DNA of 12,628 nucleotides from Bacillota bacterium (GCA_021802375.1 JAKAAL010000045.1:1-12628), one strand, 5' to 3'. Shown: positions 1-7,030, numbered from the stretch's first letter. A program made the numbers and translations. The notes: a model not told the origin generated them from the letters alone.

Positions 1-370
1 CCTCAATGTGGTCAGCGGGAGGATACCAGGAATAAGGAGACAGATACTTTAGCGCGTCAGGACCCAGTTCGCGGGCACGTTGAATCACCGACCGTCCCAA
101 TGCTTCCCGGTCGGGTCGGTCGTTGAGGGCAATTAAGAGACGACCAATGAGCGCCATCACCTCCGGCACATCCGGAAGTTCCTGTACGAGTCGAGCAACC
201 TCGTCAGGGCTCAAAGTTCGCACGATTAAATCGGCGAGCTGATCCACCCCGCCCGGCACCCAGACAGCCTCTTTCATTGCATTGATGAAGGCGTCCCCGG
301 TCAAACCCAACATCTGACCGAGAGACGCCAGCACCCGAAATTTGTTCTTGTCATCTTTGTCACGCGCCAT
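1..370 (-). CDS. Conserved-looking hypothetical protein, N-terminal 123 residues (partial)
   Basis: This open frame starts with ATG at 370 and runs off the left edge, so only the N-terminus is seen. A good Shine-Dalgarno (GGGAGG, 7 nt upstream) supports the start. The protein begins MARDKDDKNKF and has no signal peptide or membrane segment. It looks soluble and mostly helical, with a run of short amphipathic helices (about residues 12-35, 40-66, 68-85 and 86-108) and an acidic LSPDEVARLVQELPDVPEVM stretch. I do not recognise the family. It lies 65 bp downstream of the last permease of the ABC operon on the same strand, and I see no terminator between them, so it may be the last gene of that operon. 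A scaffold or regulatory role is possible but is a guess. That it is a real gene is fairly secure; its function is unknown. Confidence 0.75.
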   Translation of the reverse strand, partial: MARDKDDKNKFRVLASLGQMLGLTGDAFINAMKEAVWVPGGVDQLADLIVRTLSPDEVARLVQELPDVPEVMALIGRLLIALNDRPDREALGRSVIQRARELGPDALKYLSPYSWYPPADHIE

Positions 371-435
371 GCCGAAGCCTCCCTGTGCCTCTCATGGTAA
401 CATGACACATCTAAATTCAACAGCCGAAGTGGAAC

Positions 436-1587
436 CTACACGTCTAAGCGTTTTGCCCAGAGAACCCCGAACCCGATCGCCGCCAGGGCCCAACATCCGA
501 CCACCAAGAGTCCGATGCCAAGTGTCAGCCCTTTCATCCCCATCTGAAAGGCCAACGCTCCCGTCCAGTCTTCAATAAGCGCAATGTGGGTGGCGGGATC
601 GATGACCGCAAGCGAGCCCGCACTCCGTGTTAACACACCGCTAATCACCAGCAGGGCGCCCGCGATGAAGGCCACAATCGTGGATCGGAAAGCCATGGAG
701 AGCGCGACCATCATGGCGGTCAGCACACTGAGCGCCACCAAAGCCAGTCCCAATGCCGAAAGATCGTAGAGCCATTGCGGGATGATATGGAAGGCTTGAA
801 CGGGTACGGCAAGTTGCGGGGGTACGGTTCCCGGCCACGCCGTAAGGTGAATCCCCACTACATGTGGAACCATTGGGCTACCCAACCCGAACAGTAGGCT
901 ACCGAGGAGAAAGAAGACGACCGCCGAGGCAATGACAAATCCAAAGACAACCGTGAGCGATGCGCAAAGTTTAGCAAGATAGATTTTAGTCCGGACTGGG
1001 GCATGAAGAAGCAACCCGCCCCACGTGCCGGCCTCCACTTCTTGCGAGATCCGGTCAGCGCCGATGCCGACGGCAAGCAAGGCAAAGATCAAGAGGGCCG
1101 TCCCCCCAAAGATATCGCCCACCAGTCGATATCCGCTTTGTTTAGATGGGTTGTACTCGGTCATTCCATGGTCAATGAGATATTGTGCTGTGGCCACCTG
1201 TTCCAAGGCGCTGCCGCGGTTTTGCTTGGGCGTTTGCCGAAGGTTGGCCTTAAGTTCCTTCACTAGCTGCACTTCATTTTGAGCGCCATTTTGCTGCTGC
1301 ATTTGCTGAAGGTTTTTCTCATCCGCCCGGAGTTGACTTTTTAGCGCCGACTTGTTGATTCCGGTGGCATGTTTGAGTGCCTGACGATCATGGTTCACTT
1401 GCTGACGCGCCATGGTAAGATTTTGGGCCATCATCTGCCGTTGAGAAGCTTGCCCGTGATAGACGAGGAAGCTTCCGCCCAACACAATAACCAAAAAGGC
1501 GATCCATAAAAGACGCCCGCGGTGAGCCATAAGCTTTTCGACCTCATTGCGATAGAGAGCCGCAAACATTCCCTTACGCTCCGACAT
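436..1587 (-). CDS. ABC-2 type transporter permease with a large extracytoplasmic coiled coil
   Basis: This 383-aa integral membrane protein is the likely channel subunit for the BcrA-type ATPase encoded just upstream. The visible layout is a cytoplasmic N-terminus with a helix (RNEVEKLMAHRGR), TM1 at about 26-43, and a long Q/M/K-rich hydrophilic segment at about 46-140 that reads as a coiled coil. About five more hydrophobic helices follow, at roughly 160-178, 205-232, 272-298, 303-322 and 355-377. A segment around 172-190 (GIGADRISQEVEAGTWGGLLL) resembles the cytoplasmic coupling region common in ABC-2 permeases. The ATG start has GGGGGGAA about 5 nt upstream and overlaps the end of the ATPase gene by 14 bp, which suggests translational coupling. 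Topology (inferred) places the coiled coil outside the membrane, where it could contact substrate, cell wall or a partner. The substrate is unknown; bacitracin-like peptides or envelope stressors are guesses from family context. Confidence 0.85.
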   Translation of the reverse strand: MSERKGMFAALYRNEVEKLMAHRGRLLWIAFLVIVLGGSFLVYHGQASQRQMMAQNLTMARQQVNHDRQALKHATGINKSALKSQLRADEKNLQQMQQQNGAQNEVQLVKELKANLRQTPKQNRGSALEQVATAQYLIDHGMTEYNPSKQSGYRLVGDIFGGTALLIFALLAVGIGADRISQEVEAGTWGGLLLHAPVRTKIYLAKLCASLTVVFGFVIASAVVFFLLGSLLFGLGSPMVPHVVGIHLTAWPGTVPPQLAVPVQAFHIIPQWLYDLSALGLALVALSVLTAMMVALSMAFRSTIVAFIAGALLVISGVLTRSAGSLAVIDPATHIALIEDWTGALAFQMGMKGLTLGIGLLVVGCWALAAIGFGVLWAKRLDV

Positions 1588-2509
1588 CGGTCGTTCCCCC
1601 CTGTTGGTTCATGTGCTCTAAATATTGTGATTCCAGATTTTCCTTGTAGGGTCGCACCTCCAAAAGGTCAATGCTAGCCTCAACCAAGGCGCGAATGAGC
1701 CCCGATACATCAAGCGCTTCAGTGAGAGAAGTGACCACACGCCCGTCAGGCAGTACCTCTACAGGGTGTCCGTGGTCGGTAAGCCACGCCTGAAGTGCTG
1801 GACCGTCTTTGGCACCGAGATAGACTTTAGTAGCCACGACCTGTTGCCGGTCTTCAATTCCCACCACCTGCCCATGATTGATGAACACCATTCGGGAAGC
1901 TAATTGCTCGACTTCGGTAAGAATATGGCTCGACAACAGCATCGTCACGCCCGACGCTTGAAGTTTCATAAGATGAAGACGAAAGTCCCGCATGGCGGCG
2001 GGGTCAAGACCGTTCATTGGCTCGTCTAAAATCAGAATGTCCGGTTGTTGAAGCATGGCCAAGGCAAGCGCTAGGCGTTGACGCATGCCCAACGAGTAAC
2101 CTTTCACTCGGCGGTTGCCGGCTTCTCGCAGCCCAACCTCCGCGAGGCGGCCTTGAATCGCCTCTTGACGGGTGGAGAGGCCCCGGAGCCTAAGCACCTG
2201 ACGAAGGTTCTGTTCTCCGGTGAGGTAAGGGTAAAAATGCGACTCCTCAATGATAGCTCCCACGCCTTCGAGAGCCCCACGCGTGTCTTGGTGCACATCA
2301 ATACCGTGAATACGAATCGTTCCGGAGGTCGGTTTGACCAGCCCCAGCAACATCCGAAGACTTGTCGTCTTGCCGGCTCCGTTGGGTCCAAGAAATCCAC
2401 AAATTTCCCCCCGATGAACGGTAAACGATATGTCTTGGACTGCCTTGACCTTTCCATACTGCTTGGTCACGTGATCGAATTGAATCACCGGATCATCTTC
2501 TATAGCCAT
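1574..2509 (-). CDS. ABC transporter ATP-binding protein, BcrA/drug-export type
   Basis: This 311-aa protein is a cytoplasmic ABC ATPase powering the adjacent permease. The motifs are complete: Walker A GPNGAGKT at 41-48, signature YSLGM at 138-142, Walker B ILILDE at 158-163, the GLD D-loop at 167-169 and the switch histidine at H195 (LSSH). The Q-loop glutamine position is occupied by Glu (GAIIEE, E88), a substitution known from BcrA- and lantibiotic-immunity (LanF) type ATPases. About 85 C-terminal residues follow the ABC core, as in this subfamily. The ATG start has an excellent AGGAGG 7 nt upstream, embedded in the last codons of the preceding permease, which it overlaps by 17 bp. It is the fifth gene of the operon headed by the GntR repressor. 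Assignment as an ABC-2 exporter ATPase is firm; the exported substrate is not. Confidence 0.95.
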   Translation of the reverse strand: MAIEDDPVIQFDHVTKQYGKVKAVQDISFTVHRGEICGFLGPNGAGKTTSLRMLLGLVKPTSGTIRIHGIDVHQDTRGALEGVGAIIEESHFYPYLTGEQNLRQVLRLRGLSTRQEAIQGRLAEVGLREAGNRRVKGYSLGMRQRLALALAMLQQPDILILDEPMNGLDPAAMRDFRLHLMKLQASGVTMLLSSHILTEVEQLASRMVFINHGQVVGIEDRQQVVATKVYLGAKDGPALQAWLTDHGHPVEVLPDGRVVTSLTEALDVSGLIRALVEASIDLLEVRPYKENLESQYLEHMNQQGGTTDVGA

Positions 2510-3563
2510 TTACGTTCCTCCTACCTGATTTCTTCTTCAATGGCCCCGGCTCGCGATGAAATCGTGTAGCACTCCATGCACCCCAGTACGATAGCGCTCC
2601 ACGCCAGAACAAAAACCCTAAAATGAAGGTCAACAGCCATACGACAAGGGAACTCGTGCCTGGCGAGGACGCTCTCTCCGACATCGTCAGGAAAAACGTG
2701 GCCGTGAGCGCCGCCCAAAAGGCATAAACCCCATTCAACGCCCAGGCGAAGTAAAATGGATCCGCAAACCGTTCATAGGCGGCGCGCGTCCACCATCTCA
2801 GAGCCCATACCGTCAAAAGAGTCGCCCAGGTAGCATAACCAAAGAGGTCTATCCAGGATCCTGGGTGCCAGCTAGGAGTTAGGGATAGGGGTTCAAAATG
2901 CTGCACCCCACGATAGGCAATCACGAACCCTCGTGGTCCAGGTACGCCACTACCGTTTCCCCCGGTCAACGCTCTCGCCACAAACGCACTCACCGCCCCG
3001 AGAAGACTGGGGATTTCAGCCACGATCCACGCGGACAAGGCGAGATATATGAGATTCCCGACGACGCTAGATACAAAAAGCCCCGTGACGACCAGGGACA
3101 GCCTGGCCATCAAGATGAGTCCGAAACTCGTGACAACGCCGCCAAGTAGGATCGGCTGATGAAGGGAGACACTACCCAGTACAACGACGAGGGCCGCAAC
3201 TATGCCACCGGCGAACACCGAAAGTCCACACCACCATAGTTTTGCGAGAAAGATGTGTTGCCGGGAGATTGGTCCCTCCAGGATGTAAGTGAGCCGGCCT
3301 CTTCCCCAATCATTCCAAAACACCACCAGGGCCAATAGCAGCGCAACCATCGCTTGCGCGGAAATATTGTCACCGGTATATTCACCGGCCAACGACACGG
3401 TGAAGGTAATGCCCACCAATTGTTTAGCAGAGTGACTTAACGCTTGCCACTGGATAATCCAGGGGATAACGGCGACGACGAACACCAGAATATAAGCCGC
3501 TCGGTTCACACGCCATTCCCGGAACCGGGCCGCTGTCGTCGGCCACCACCCATAGGCCGTCAC
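2493..3563 (-). CDS. Membrane protein of YtrC/YtrD-like type, second of two paralogous permeases
   Basis: This 356-aa polytopic membrane protein is probably a transmembrane subunit paired with the first ATPase of the operon. It starts FREWRVNRAAY (14-24), followed by a membrane helix at about 23-37. Further hydrophobic segments lie at about 70-84, 112-132, 140-162, 165-182, 243-255, 274-293 and 304-320. Four landmarks match the upstream permease: REWRVNR, LEGPISR (95-101), WWTRA (257-261) and LNGVYA (276-281), so the two are diverged duplicates. I place the start at GTG 3563 because GGAGGT lies 6 nt upstream, the overlap with the previous stop is a classic 4 bp (GTGA), and the N-terminus then aligns with the paralogue. 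The frame stays open upstream to 3617, but that would add an odd glycine-rich leader. The basic tail (PLKKKSGRR) should be cytoplasmic. Confidence 0.85.
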   Translation of the reverse strand: MTAYGWWPTTAARFREWRVNRAAYILVFVVAVIPWIIQWQALSHSAKQLVGITFTVSLAGEYTGDNISAQAMVALLLALVVFWNDWGRGRLTYILEGPISRQHIFLAKLWWCGLSVFAGGIVAALVVVLGSVSLHQPILLGGVVTSFGLILMARLSLVVTGLFVSSVVGNLIYLALSAWIVAEIPSLLGAVSAFVARALTGGNGSGVPGPRGFVIAYRGVQHFEPLSLTPSWHPGSWIDLFGYATWATLLTVWALRWWTRAAYERFADPFYFAWALNGVYAFWAALTATFFLTMSERASSPGTSSLVVWLLTFILGFLFWRGALSYWGAWSATRFHREPGPLKKKSGRRNVNGYRR

Positions 3564-4552
3564 ATGACCACCTCCCCCACCCCAGACCGCCGGAGAACCG
3601 TGCGCCAGATAAACCACTCAGCCACGGCCAAGACAACGTACATCACTAGAGTACTTGCGTGAATGCCCTGCACGGACGACAGGGCCACTTCGATACCCAA
3701 GACAGTGATGAGTCCTGACACAGCCGCCATGATGGCGTACACCCCATTCCATAGCGACGGAAAGAGTAGCGGCTCAGCGATGTTCTCCAGAGACGCTCTC
3801 ACCCACCAGCGGAAAGATAACCCGACCAATAATGCTCCCACTATGGCATAGACTGGGATGAATCCGAGGGCAAGCTCGGGAGAAAAGCTGTAGGCAAAGG
3901 GCGACAGGTGCTCGATAAGCGAGGCAATGATGGTAAGTAATGGAGCGCCCGGCGAAAGAGCATTACCGGCAACGAACACGCTACTCCCAACCACGAGAGG
4001 ACCGGCGACCAGGACTCCCGCCCCAAGCAAAGCAAAAAGCAAGTTTCCCCCTAATACGGCGCCAGCAAACGATAAAATCGCAATGTCCAGGTGCCCCATC
4101 CCCATGAGGACCACGTAACGTGCAAATTCTCCCCAAGTGTGGTATCCCGAAATCCCCCCCGCCAACAGCAGTACCAAAAGCTCGAAGAGCCAGCCAGTGA
4201 AGACGGATCCTAGTAGAAATTCTAGTTTGACCTTCAAGAGCGCCGAACGCGACACCGGCCCGTCCAGCACGGCGCCCATGCGATCCCGGTCCCGCCAGAG
4301 ACAGGCGAGTGCCGCCAATCCGGTTAAGACGTAATCCCAAGTGCGATAGGGGTCGTTCGGATACATCAGCCGTCGAAGTTCGCCATGGAGATACATCACT
4401 GAATTAGCATTCCAGGGATGAATGGCGCCATAGGTTTCGAGCGCCCACGGGGCCACTAACAGTAGCGGAACTACGATATACAGGAGGCGATTCACGCGCC
4501 ATTCACGATAGCGAAGAGCCGGGTTAGAGGGATTCCCAGTGCAGTGATTCAC
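3560..4552 (-). CDS. Membrane protein of YtrC/YtrD-like type, first of two paralogous permeases
   Basis: This 330-aa polytopic membrane protein has about eight hydrophobic segments, at roughly 24-38, 74-86, 113-133, 146-167, 171-195, 228-246, 266-286 and 300-316. It carries the same landmarks as the next gene: YREWRVNR (15-22), LDGPVSR (96-102), WWVRA (249-253) and WNGVYA (268-273). B. subtilis YtrC and YtrD are also a pair of related membrane proteins between YtrA/YtrB and YtrE, so a similar role is inferred: forming, as a heterodimer with the next permease, the membrane part of an ABC transporter driven by the ATPase just upstream. The start is GTG, with GGAGGG 8 nt upstream, and it overlaps the ATPase gene by 29 bp. 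The stop overlaps the next start by 4 bp. The substrate is unknown. Confidence 0.85.
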   Translation of the reverse strand: MNHCTGNPSNPALRYREWRVNRLLYIVVPLLLVAPWALETYGAIHPWNANSVMYLHGELRRLMYPNDPYRTWDYVLTGLAALACLWRDRDRMGAVLDGPVSRSALLKVKLEFLLGSVFTGWLFELLVLLLAGGISGYHTWGEFARYVVLMGMGHLDIAILSFAGAVLGGNLLFALLGAGVLVAGPLVVGSSVFVAGNALSPGAPLLTIIASLIEHLSPFAYSFSPELALGFIPVYAIVGALLVGLSFRWWVRASLENIAEPLLFPSLWNGVYAIMAAVSGLITVLGIEVALSSVQGIHASTLVMYVVLAVAEWFIWRTVLRRSGVGEVVM

Positions 4553-5444
4553 GACTATAGCCCTCCTTCGCTAGAATGACCCGAAAAATCTCCGTCAAAT
4601 CCAAGTCCACAGCCTCGATGCTCGAGGCTCCCGCCTGCTGAAGCTCGTGGACCATCGCGTCCACCGAACCTTGAACAGTGATTACGGCCGTCCGCCCGTG
4701 TCGCTCGTAACCTAAGATTCGCGCGTCCTGCAACAGAGCTTCGGGCCAGTCCTCCATGACTACCTGAAGTCGGTGAAGCGACCCCTTGAGCAAATCCAGC
4801 TCTTCGTGAACAATCATTCGTCCCCGATAGAGAAGCGACACCGAATCGGCCAACCGTTCAATGTCCTCGATATTGTGCGTGGCAATGACCAGCGTCGTGC
4901 CTTGAGCTGCCGCCATGTCGATAATAAATTGGAGGATTTGTCGCTTCACGACCACGTCCAGCCCGTTGGTGGGCTCATCCAGAAGCATGAGTTGGGGGTG
5001 TGATGCAATGGCGATTGCCAACTGCAGGCTAGTTTGTTGGCCGCTCGACAGGTGCCTTATGGCGGCGTCCAGTGGAATTTCCAAAGCCCTGAGCAAACGG
5101 TCACATAGGCCTTGATCCCAGTTTTGGTAGAGGAGGCTCACATAGCGAACCCATTCGGTCACCCGAAACCCTGGGATGAGAGGACGACCTGAGGCGACAT
5201 AGTGAACAATTTGACGTATCTCTGCGCTGTCACGGGAGAGCTTCTGACCGAGCACCGCAATGTCGCCTTGGTCCGGCCACAGCACTCCCAACGCCAACCG
5301 CAAAAGAGTGGTTTTCCCGGCGCCATTGGCCCCAATCAGGCCATGCACCTGACCTCGCCGAACATGCCAACGAATATCAGACAGAGCGGGGAGTCCCCGA
5401 AAGGATTTAGAAACGTCTGTCATCGCCACTGCCATATCATTCAT
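4524..5444 (-). CDS. ABC transporter ATP-binding protein, YtrB-like
   Basis: This 306-aa cytoplasmic ABC ATPase is the second gene of the operon, directly after the GntR repressor. That is the position of ytrB in the B. subtilis ytrABCDEF operon. Motifs: Walker A GANGAGKT at 38-45, an atypical signature LSSGQ at 132-136, Walker B LMLLDE at 152-157, D-loop GLD at 161-163 and switch histidine H189 (ATHN). The Q-loop position holds Ser (YVASG, S85) rather than Gln, so coupling to the membrane subunit may differ from standard importers and exporters. About 90 residues after the ABC core form an extra C-terminal domain (VVMEDWPEALLQDARI...). The ATG start has GGAGGGG 9 nt upstream and overlaps the GntR gene by 8 bp. 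It most likely drives the two paralogous permeases that follow. Function is assigned by family and synteny, not by substrate. Confidence 0.92.
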   Translation of the reverse strand: MNDMAVAMTDVSKSFRGLPALSDIRWHVRRGQVHGLIGANGAGKTTLLRLALGVLWPDQGDIAVLGQKLSRDSAEIRQIVHYVASGRPLIPGFRVTEWVRYVSLLYQNWDQGLCDRLLRALEIPLDAAIRHLSSGQQTSLQLAIAIASHPQLMLLDEPTNGLDVVVKRQILQFIIDMAAAQGTTLVIATHNIEDIERLADSVSLLYRGRMIVHEELDLLKGSLHRLQVVMEDWPEALLQDARILGYERHGRTAVITVQGSVDAMVHELQQAGASSIEAVDLDLTEIFRVILAKEGYSRESLHWESL

Positions 5445-5844
5445 TTAGTAGTTCCCCTCCTCGCGTACGACGCCACCGTTCCTGACTCTCGCGAAACATC
5501 CGCAGCAATTCTTGTTCAGAAATTTGCAGGTGGTGTGCCTCAATAATCATTTGAGTCATCCGTTCTTTCATTGCCTGAACCCGTTCCTCGCGATCGGGTG
5601 GCGGACCGGGTGCCGCGACGAATGTCCCGCGACCGCGCAAGACTTCTATGACGCGGGATCGCTCCAATTCCTGATAGGCTTTGGCGACCGTATTGTGGTT
5701 CAAGGTCATAAGAGTGGCGAGCTCTCGGACTGAGGGCAGTTTGTCCCCACTTTGCAACGCCCCCCGAGCGACAGCCGACTTAATCCCGTCCACCACCTGC
5801 TGGTAGATGGGGGTAGACGACCGCGGATCGACTTGAAACCACAT
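5437..5844 (-). CDS. GntR-family transcriptional repressor, YtrA subfamily
   Basis: This 135-aa cytoplasmic DNA-binding protein has an N-terminal winged helix (about 10-77: STPIYQQVVDGIK, SGDKLPSVRELA, LNHNTVAKAYQEL, RGRGTFVA), followed by a short helical C-terminus of about 55 residues. That is the small YtrA type and lacks a large effector domain. I chose ATG 5844 because a near-perfect Shine-Dalgarno (GGAGGTGA) precedes it and the family begins with WFQVDPRSSTPIYQQ. The open frame extends 28 codons upstream, but through the operator and promoter. It is the first gene of a tightly overlapping ABC operon. A perfect 9-bp inverted repeat lies between the promoter and this start, with the spacing known for YtrA operators, so autorepression is likely. 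In B. subtilis, YtrA repression is relieved by certain cell-wall antibiotics; whether this one responds to the same signal is inference. Confidence 0.93.
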   Translation of the reverse strand: MWFQVDPRSSTPIYQQVVDGIKSAVARGALQSGDKLPSVRELATLMTLNHNTVAKAYQELERSRVIEVLRGRGTFVAAPGPPPDREERVQAMKERMTQMIIEAHHLQISEQELLRMFRESQERWRRTRGGELLNE

Positions 5845-5863
5845 GATATCACCTCCGTCCCGC

Positions 5864-5886
5864 GTGTACCACCACGAGTGGTACAC
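5864..5886 (-). promoter_or_regulatory. YtrA-type operator: perfect 9-bp inverted repeat, 5-bp spacer
   Basis: GTGTACCAC and GTGGTACAC form a perfect inverted repeat around a 5-nt centre. Read on the minus strand with one flanking base on each side, it is AGTGTA-N13-TACACG, close to the AGTGTA-N13-AACACT type site reported for B. subtilis YtrA. It sits just downstream of the -10 box and covers the expected transcription start, an ideal place for a repressor. In the transcript the same sequence would fold into a hairpin at the 5' end, ahead of the Shine-Dalgarno. Confidence 0.88.
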
Positions 5887-5890
5887 TAAA

Positions 5891-5919
5891 ACCATACTGC
5901 CACAACCCCCTCGTGTCAA
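5891..5919 (-). promoter_or_regulatory. Sigma-A promoter of the GntR/ABC operon
   Basis: On the minus strand, TTGACA (5919-5914) is a consensus -35 and TATGGT (5896-5891) a good -10, separated by exactly 17 nt. The predicted start, about 5884, lies inside the operator. The promoter lies only about 25 bp after the stop codon of the alcohol dehydrogenase gene. Confidence 0.88.
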
Positions 5920-5943
5920 CGAAAACATACGAATAACGACGAA

Positions 5944-6981
5944 CTAAATGGTCAGTAGAACTTTAGTGGCCTCGCGCTGTTGGAACAATTCATAACCGTG
6001 GGGACCATCGGCTAACGGCAGCCGGTGGCTGAAAAGATGGCCAGGGCGGATACGCCCGTGAGTTAACAACGCCAACACCGCGCTAAAAACGCCTTGCACA
6101 TTGGCCATTCCCGCTCGAATGGTAAGGTCTCGGGAAAAGGCCCGGCCCATGGAAACGGGTAGCGCATTTTCCGTGTACACGCCGGCGGTGGACACCACGG
6201 CAAATCCTCGGGCAGCGTCGATTGCCAGCTTCAATGCCTCAGCGTTTCCCACGGCCTCAATGACGACATCGGCGCCCCTCCCTTCGGTGAGGCGGCGAAT
6301 CTCCTTGACGGCATCCGGGCCACCGGTCACTGCGGTCACTCCCAGGGCTTCAACCTTCTGGAGACGCTCCGCGACCAAGTCGACAGCTAAAACTTTTGCG
6401 GCCCCAAATACATAGGCCATTTCCACACATAATAACCCGACCGGTCCGGCCCCGACGACCAGGACTGTGTCACCGGCCTGGATTTCCGCGCGTTGGACGG
6501 CGAAATAGGCCGTCGATAAGATATCGCCGACTAAAAGGCCCTGGTCACTTGGAATATCATCGGGTAACTTAATCAGGGTGTAATCCGCATGAGGAATCCG
6601 AACCCGTTCCGCTTGAGTTCCCGGAAGCCCTCCGAAGCGATTGCCAAAGCCAAACAGCGCCACGGTCGAACATTGCGAAAAATAACCTCGCCGGCACGCC
6701 CAGCAATGCCCGCAGGCAGCAAAGAAGGACCCCGTTACTCGGTCTCCCACCTGTACCTGTTGGACCGCACTGCCGACTTTTTCAATTAGGCCCACGTACT
6801 CATGTCCAATCGGCACTCCGGGCTCGATCCCCTGAATCCGTCCATGATACGCATGTAAATCAGATCCGCAAATCGCGGATACTTCAACGGCAATTATCGC
6901 GTCCGTCGACGCGACGAGTATCGGTTCCGGTACGTCTTGGTACACAACCCGCCCGGGCATCTCCAAGGTCAATGCTTTCAT
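5944..6981 (-). CDS. Zinc-dependent medium-chain alcohol dehydrogenase
   Basis: This 345-aa cytosolic NAD(P)-dependent dehydrogenase belongs to the medium-chain (MDR) superfamily and oxidises alcohols or reduces aldehydes. The catalytic zinc ligands C38 (AICGSD) and H60/E61 (GHE) are present, as is the four-cysteine structural zinc site (C90, C93, C96, C104). The Rossmann nucleotide loop is VGAGPVG (176-182), and a GDILSTAY motif (152-159) supplies a likely further zinc ligand, Asp153. This motif is typical of the formaldehyde/threonine dehydrogenase-like branch. The length is normal for the family. The start ATG 6981 is preceded by a purine run (GAAGGGA). It follows the small membrane protein gene by 49 bp on the same strand, so it may be read with the carboxylesterase, in which case it could process the alcohol released by ester cleavage. 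The actual substrate cannot be told. Confidence 0.93.
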   Translation of the reverse strand: MKALTLEMPGRVVYQDVPEPILVASTDAIIAVEVSAICGSDLHAYHGRIQGIEPGVPIGHEYVGLIEKVGSAVQQVQVGDRVTGSFFAACGHCWACRRGYFSQCSTVALFGFGNRFGGLPGTQAERVRIPHADYTLIKLPDDIPSDQGLLVGDILSTAYFAVQRAEIQAGDTVLVVGAGPVGLLCVEMAYVFGAAKVLAVDLVAERLQKVEALGVTAVTGGPDAVKEIRRLTEGRGADVVIEAVGNAEALKLAIDAARGFAVVSTAGVYTENALPVSMGRAFSRDLTIRAGMANVQGVFSAVLALLTHGRIRPGHLFSHRLPLADGPHGYELFQQREATKVLLTI

Positions 6982-6994
6982 TGCAATCCCTTCT

Positions 6995-7017
6995 CCCCCC
7001 GCATGTCAAAAGGGGGG
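6995..7017 (-). promoter_or_regulatory. C6/G6 hairpin in the leader of the alcohol dehydrogenase gene
   Basis: Six C (7017-7012 on the minus strand) and six G (7000-6995) flank an 11-nt loop just upstream of the dehydrogenase Shine-Dalgarno. No U-tract follows in the minus-strand direction, so it is not a classical terminator there. It could be an mRNA processing or stability element, or could influence access to the ribosome site, since CCCTTTT in the loop-side arm could also pair with AGAAGGG at the ribosome site. Confidence 0.4.
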
Positions 7018-7030
7018 CTTTTCCTCCTCG

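Noticed and set aside
371..435. Terminator at the end of the ABC permease gene
   Set aside because: I looked for a hairpin with a T-run and found none; two copies of GCCGAAG here are direct repeats, too short to mean much.
2078..2569. Plus-strand 163-codon open frame
   Set aside because: It lies antisense to the intact BcrA-type ATPase gene, and its translation shows no recognisable motif, so it is a shadow frame.
3564..3617. Longer start for the second paralogous permease, with a glycine-rich leader
   Set aside because: GTG 3563 has GGAGGT at the right distance, gives a 4-bp overlap, and aligns the N-terminus with its paralogue.
5845..5928. Upstream extension of the GntR gene by 28 codons
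   Set aside because: It runs through the operator and the promoter -10, has no ribosome site, and adds residues not found in the family; ATG 5844 has a near-perfect Shine-Dalgarno.
6995..7017. C6/G6 hairpin as a plus-strand terminator
   Set aside because: CTTTT follows on the plus strand, but there is no plus-strand gene upstream for it to terminate.
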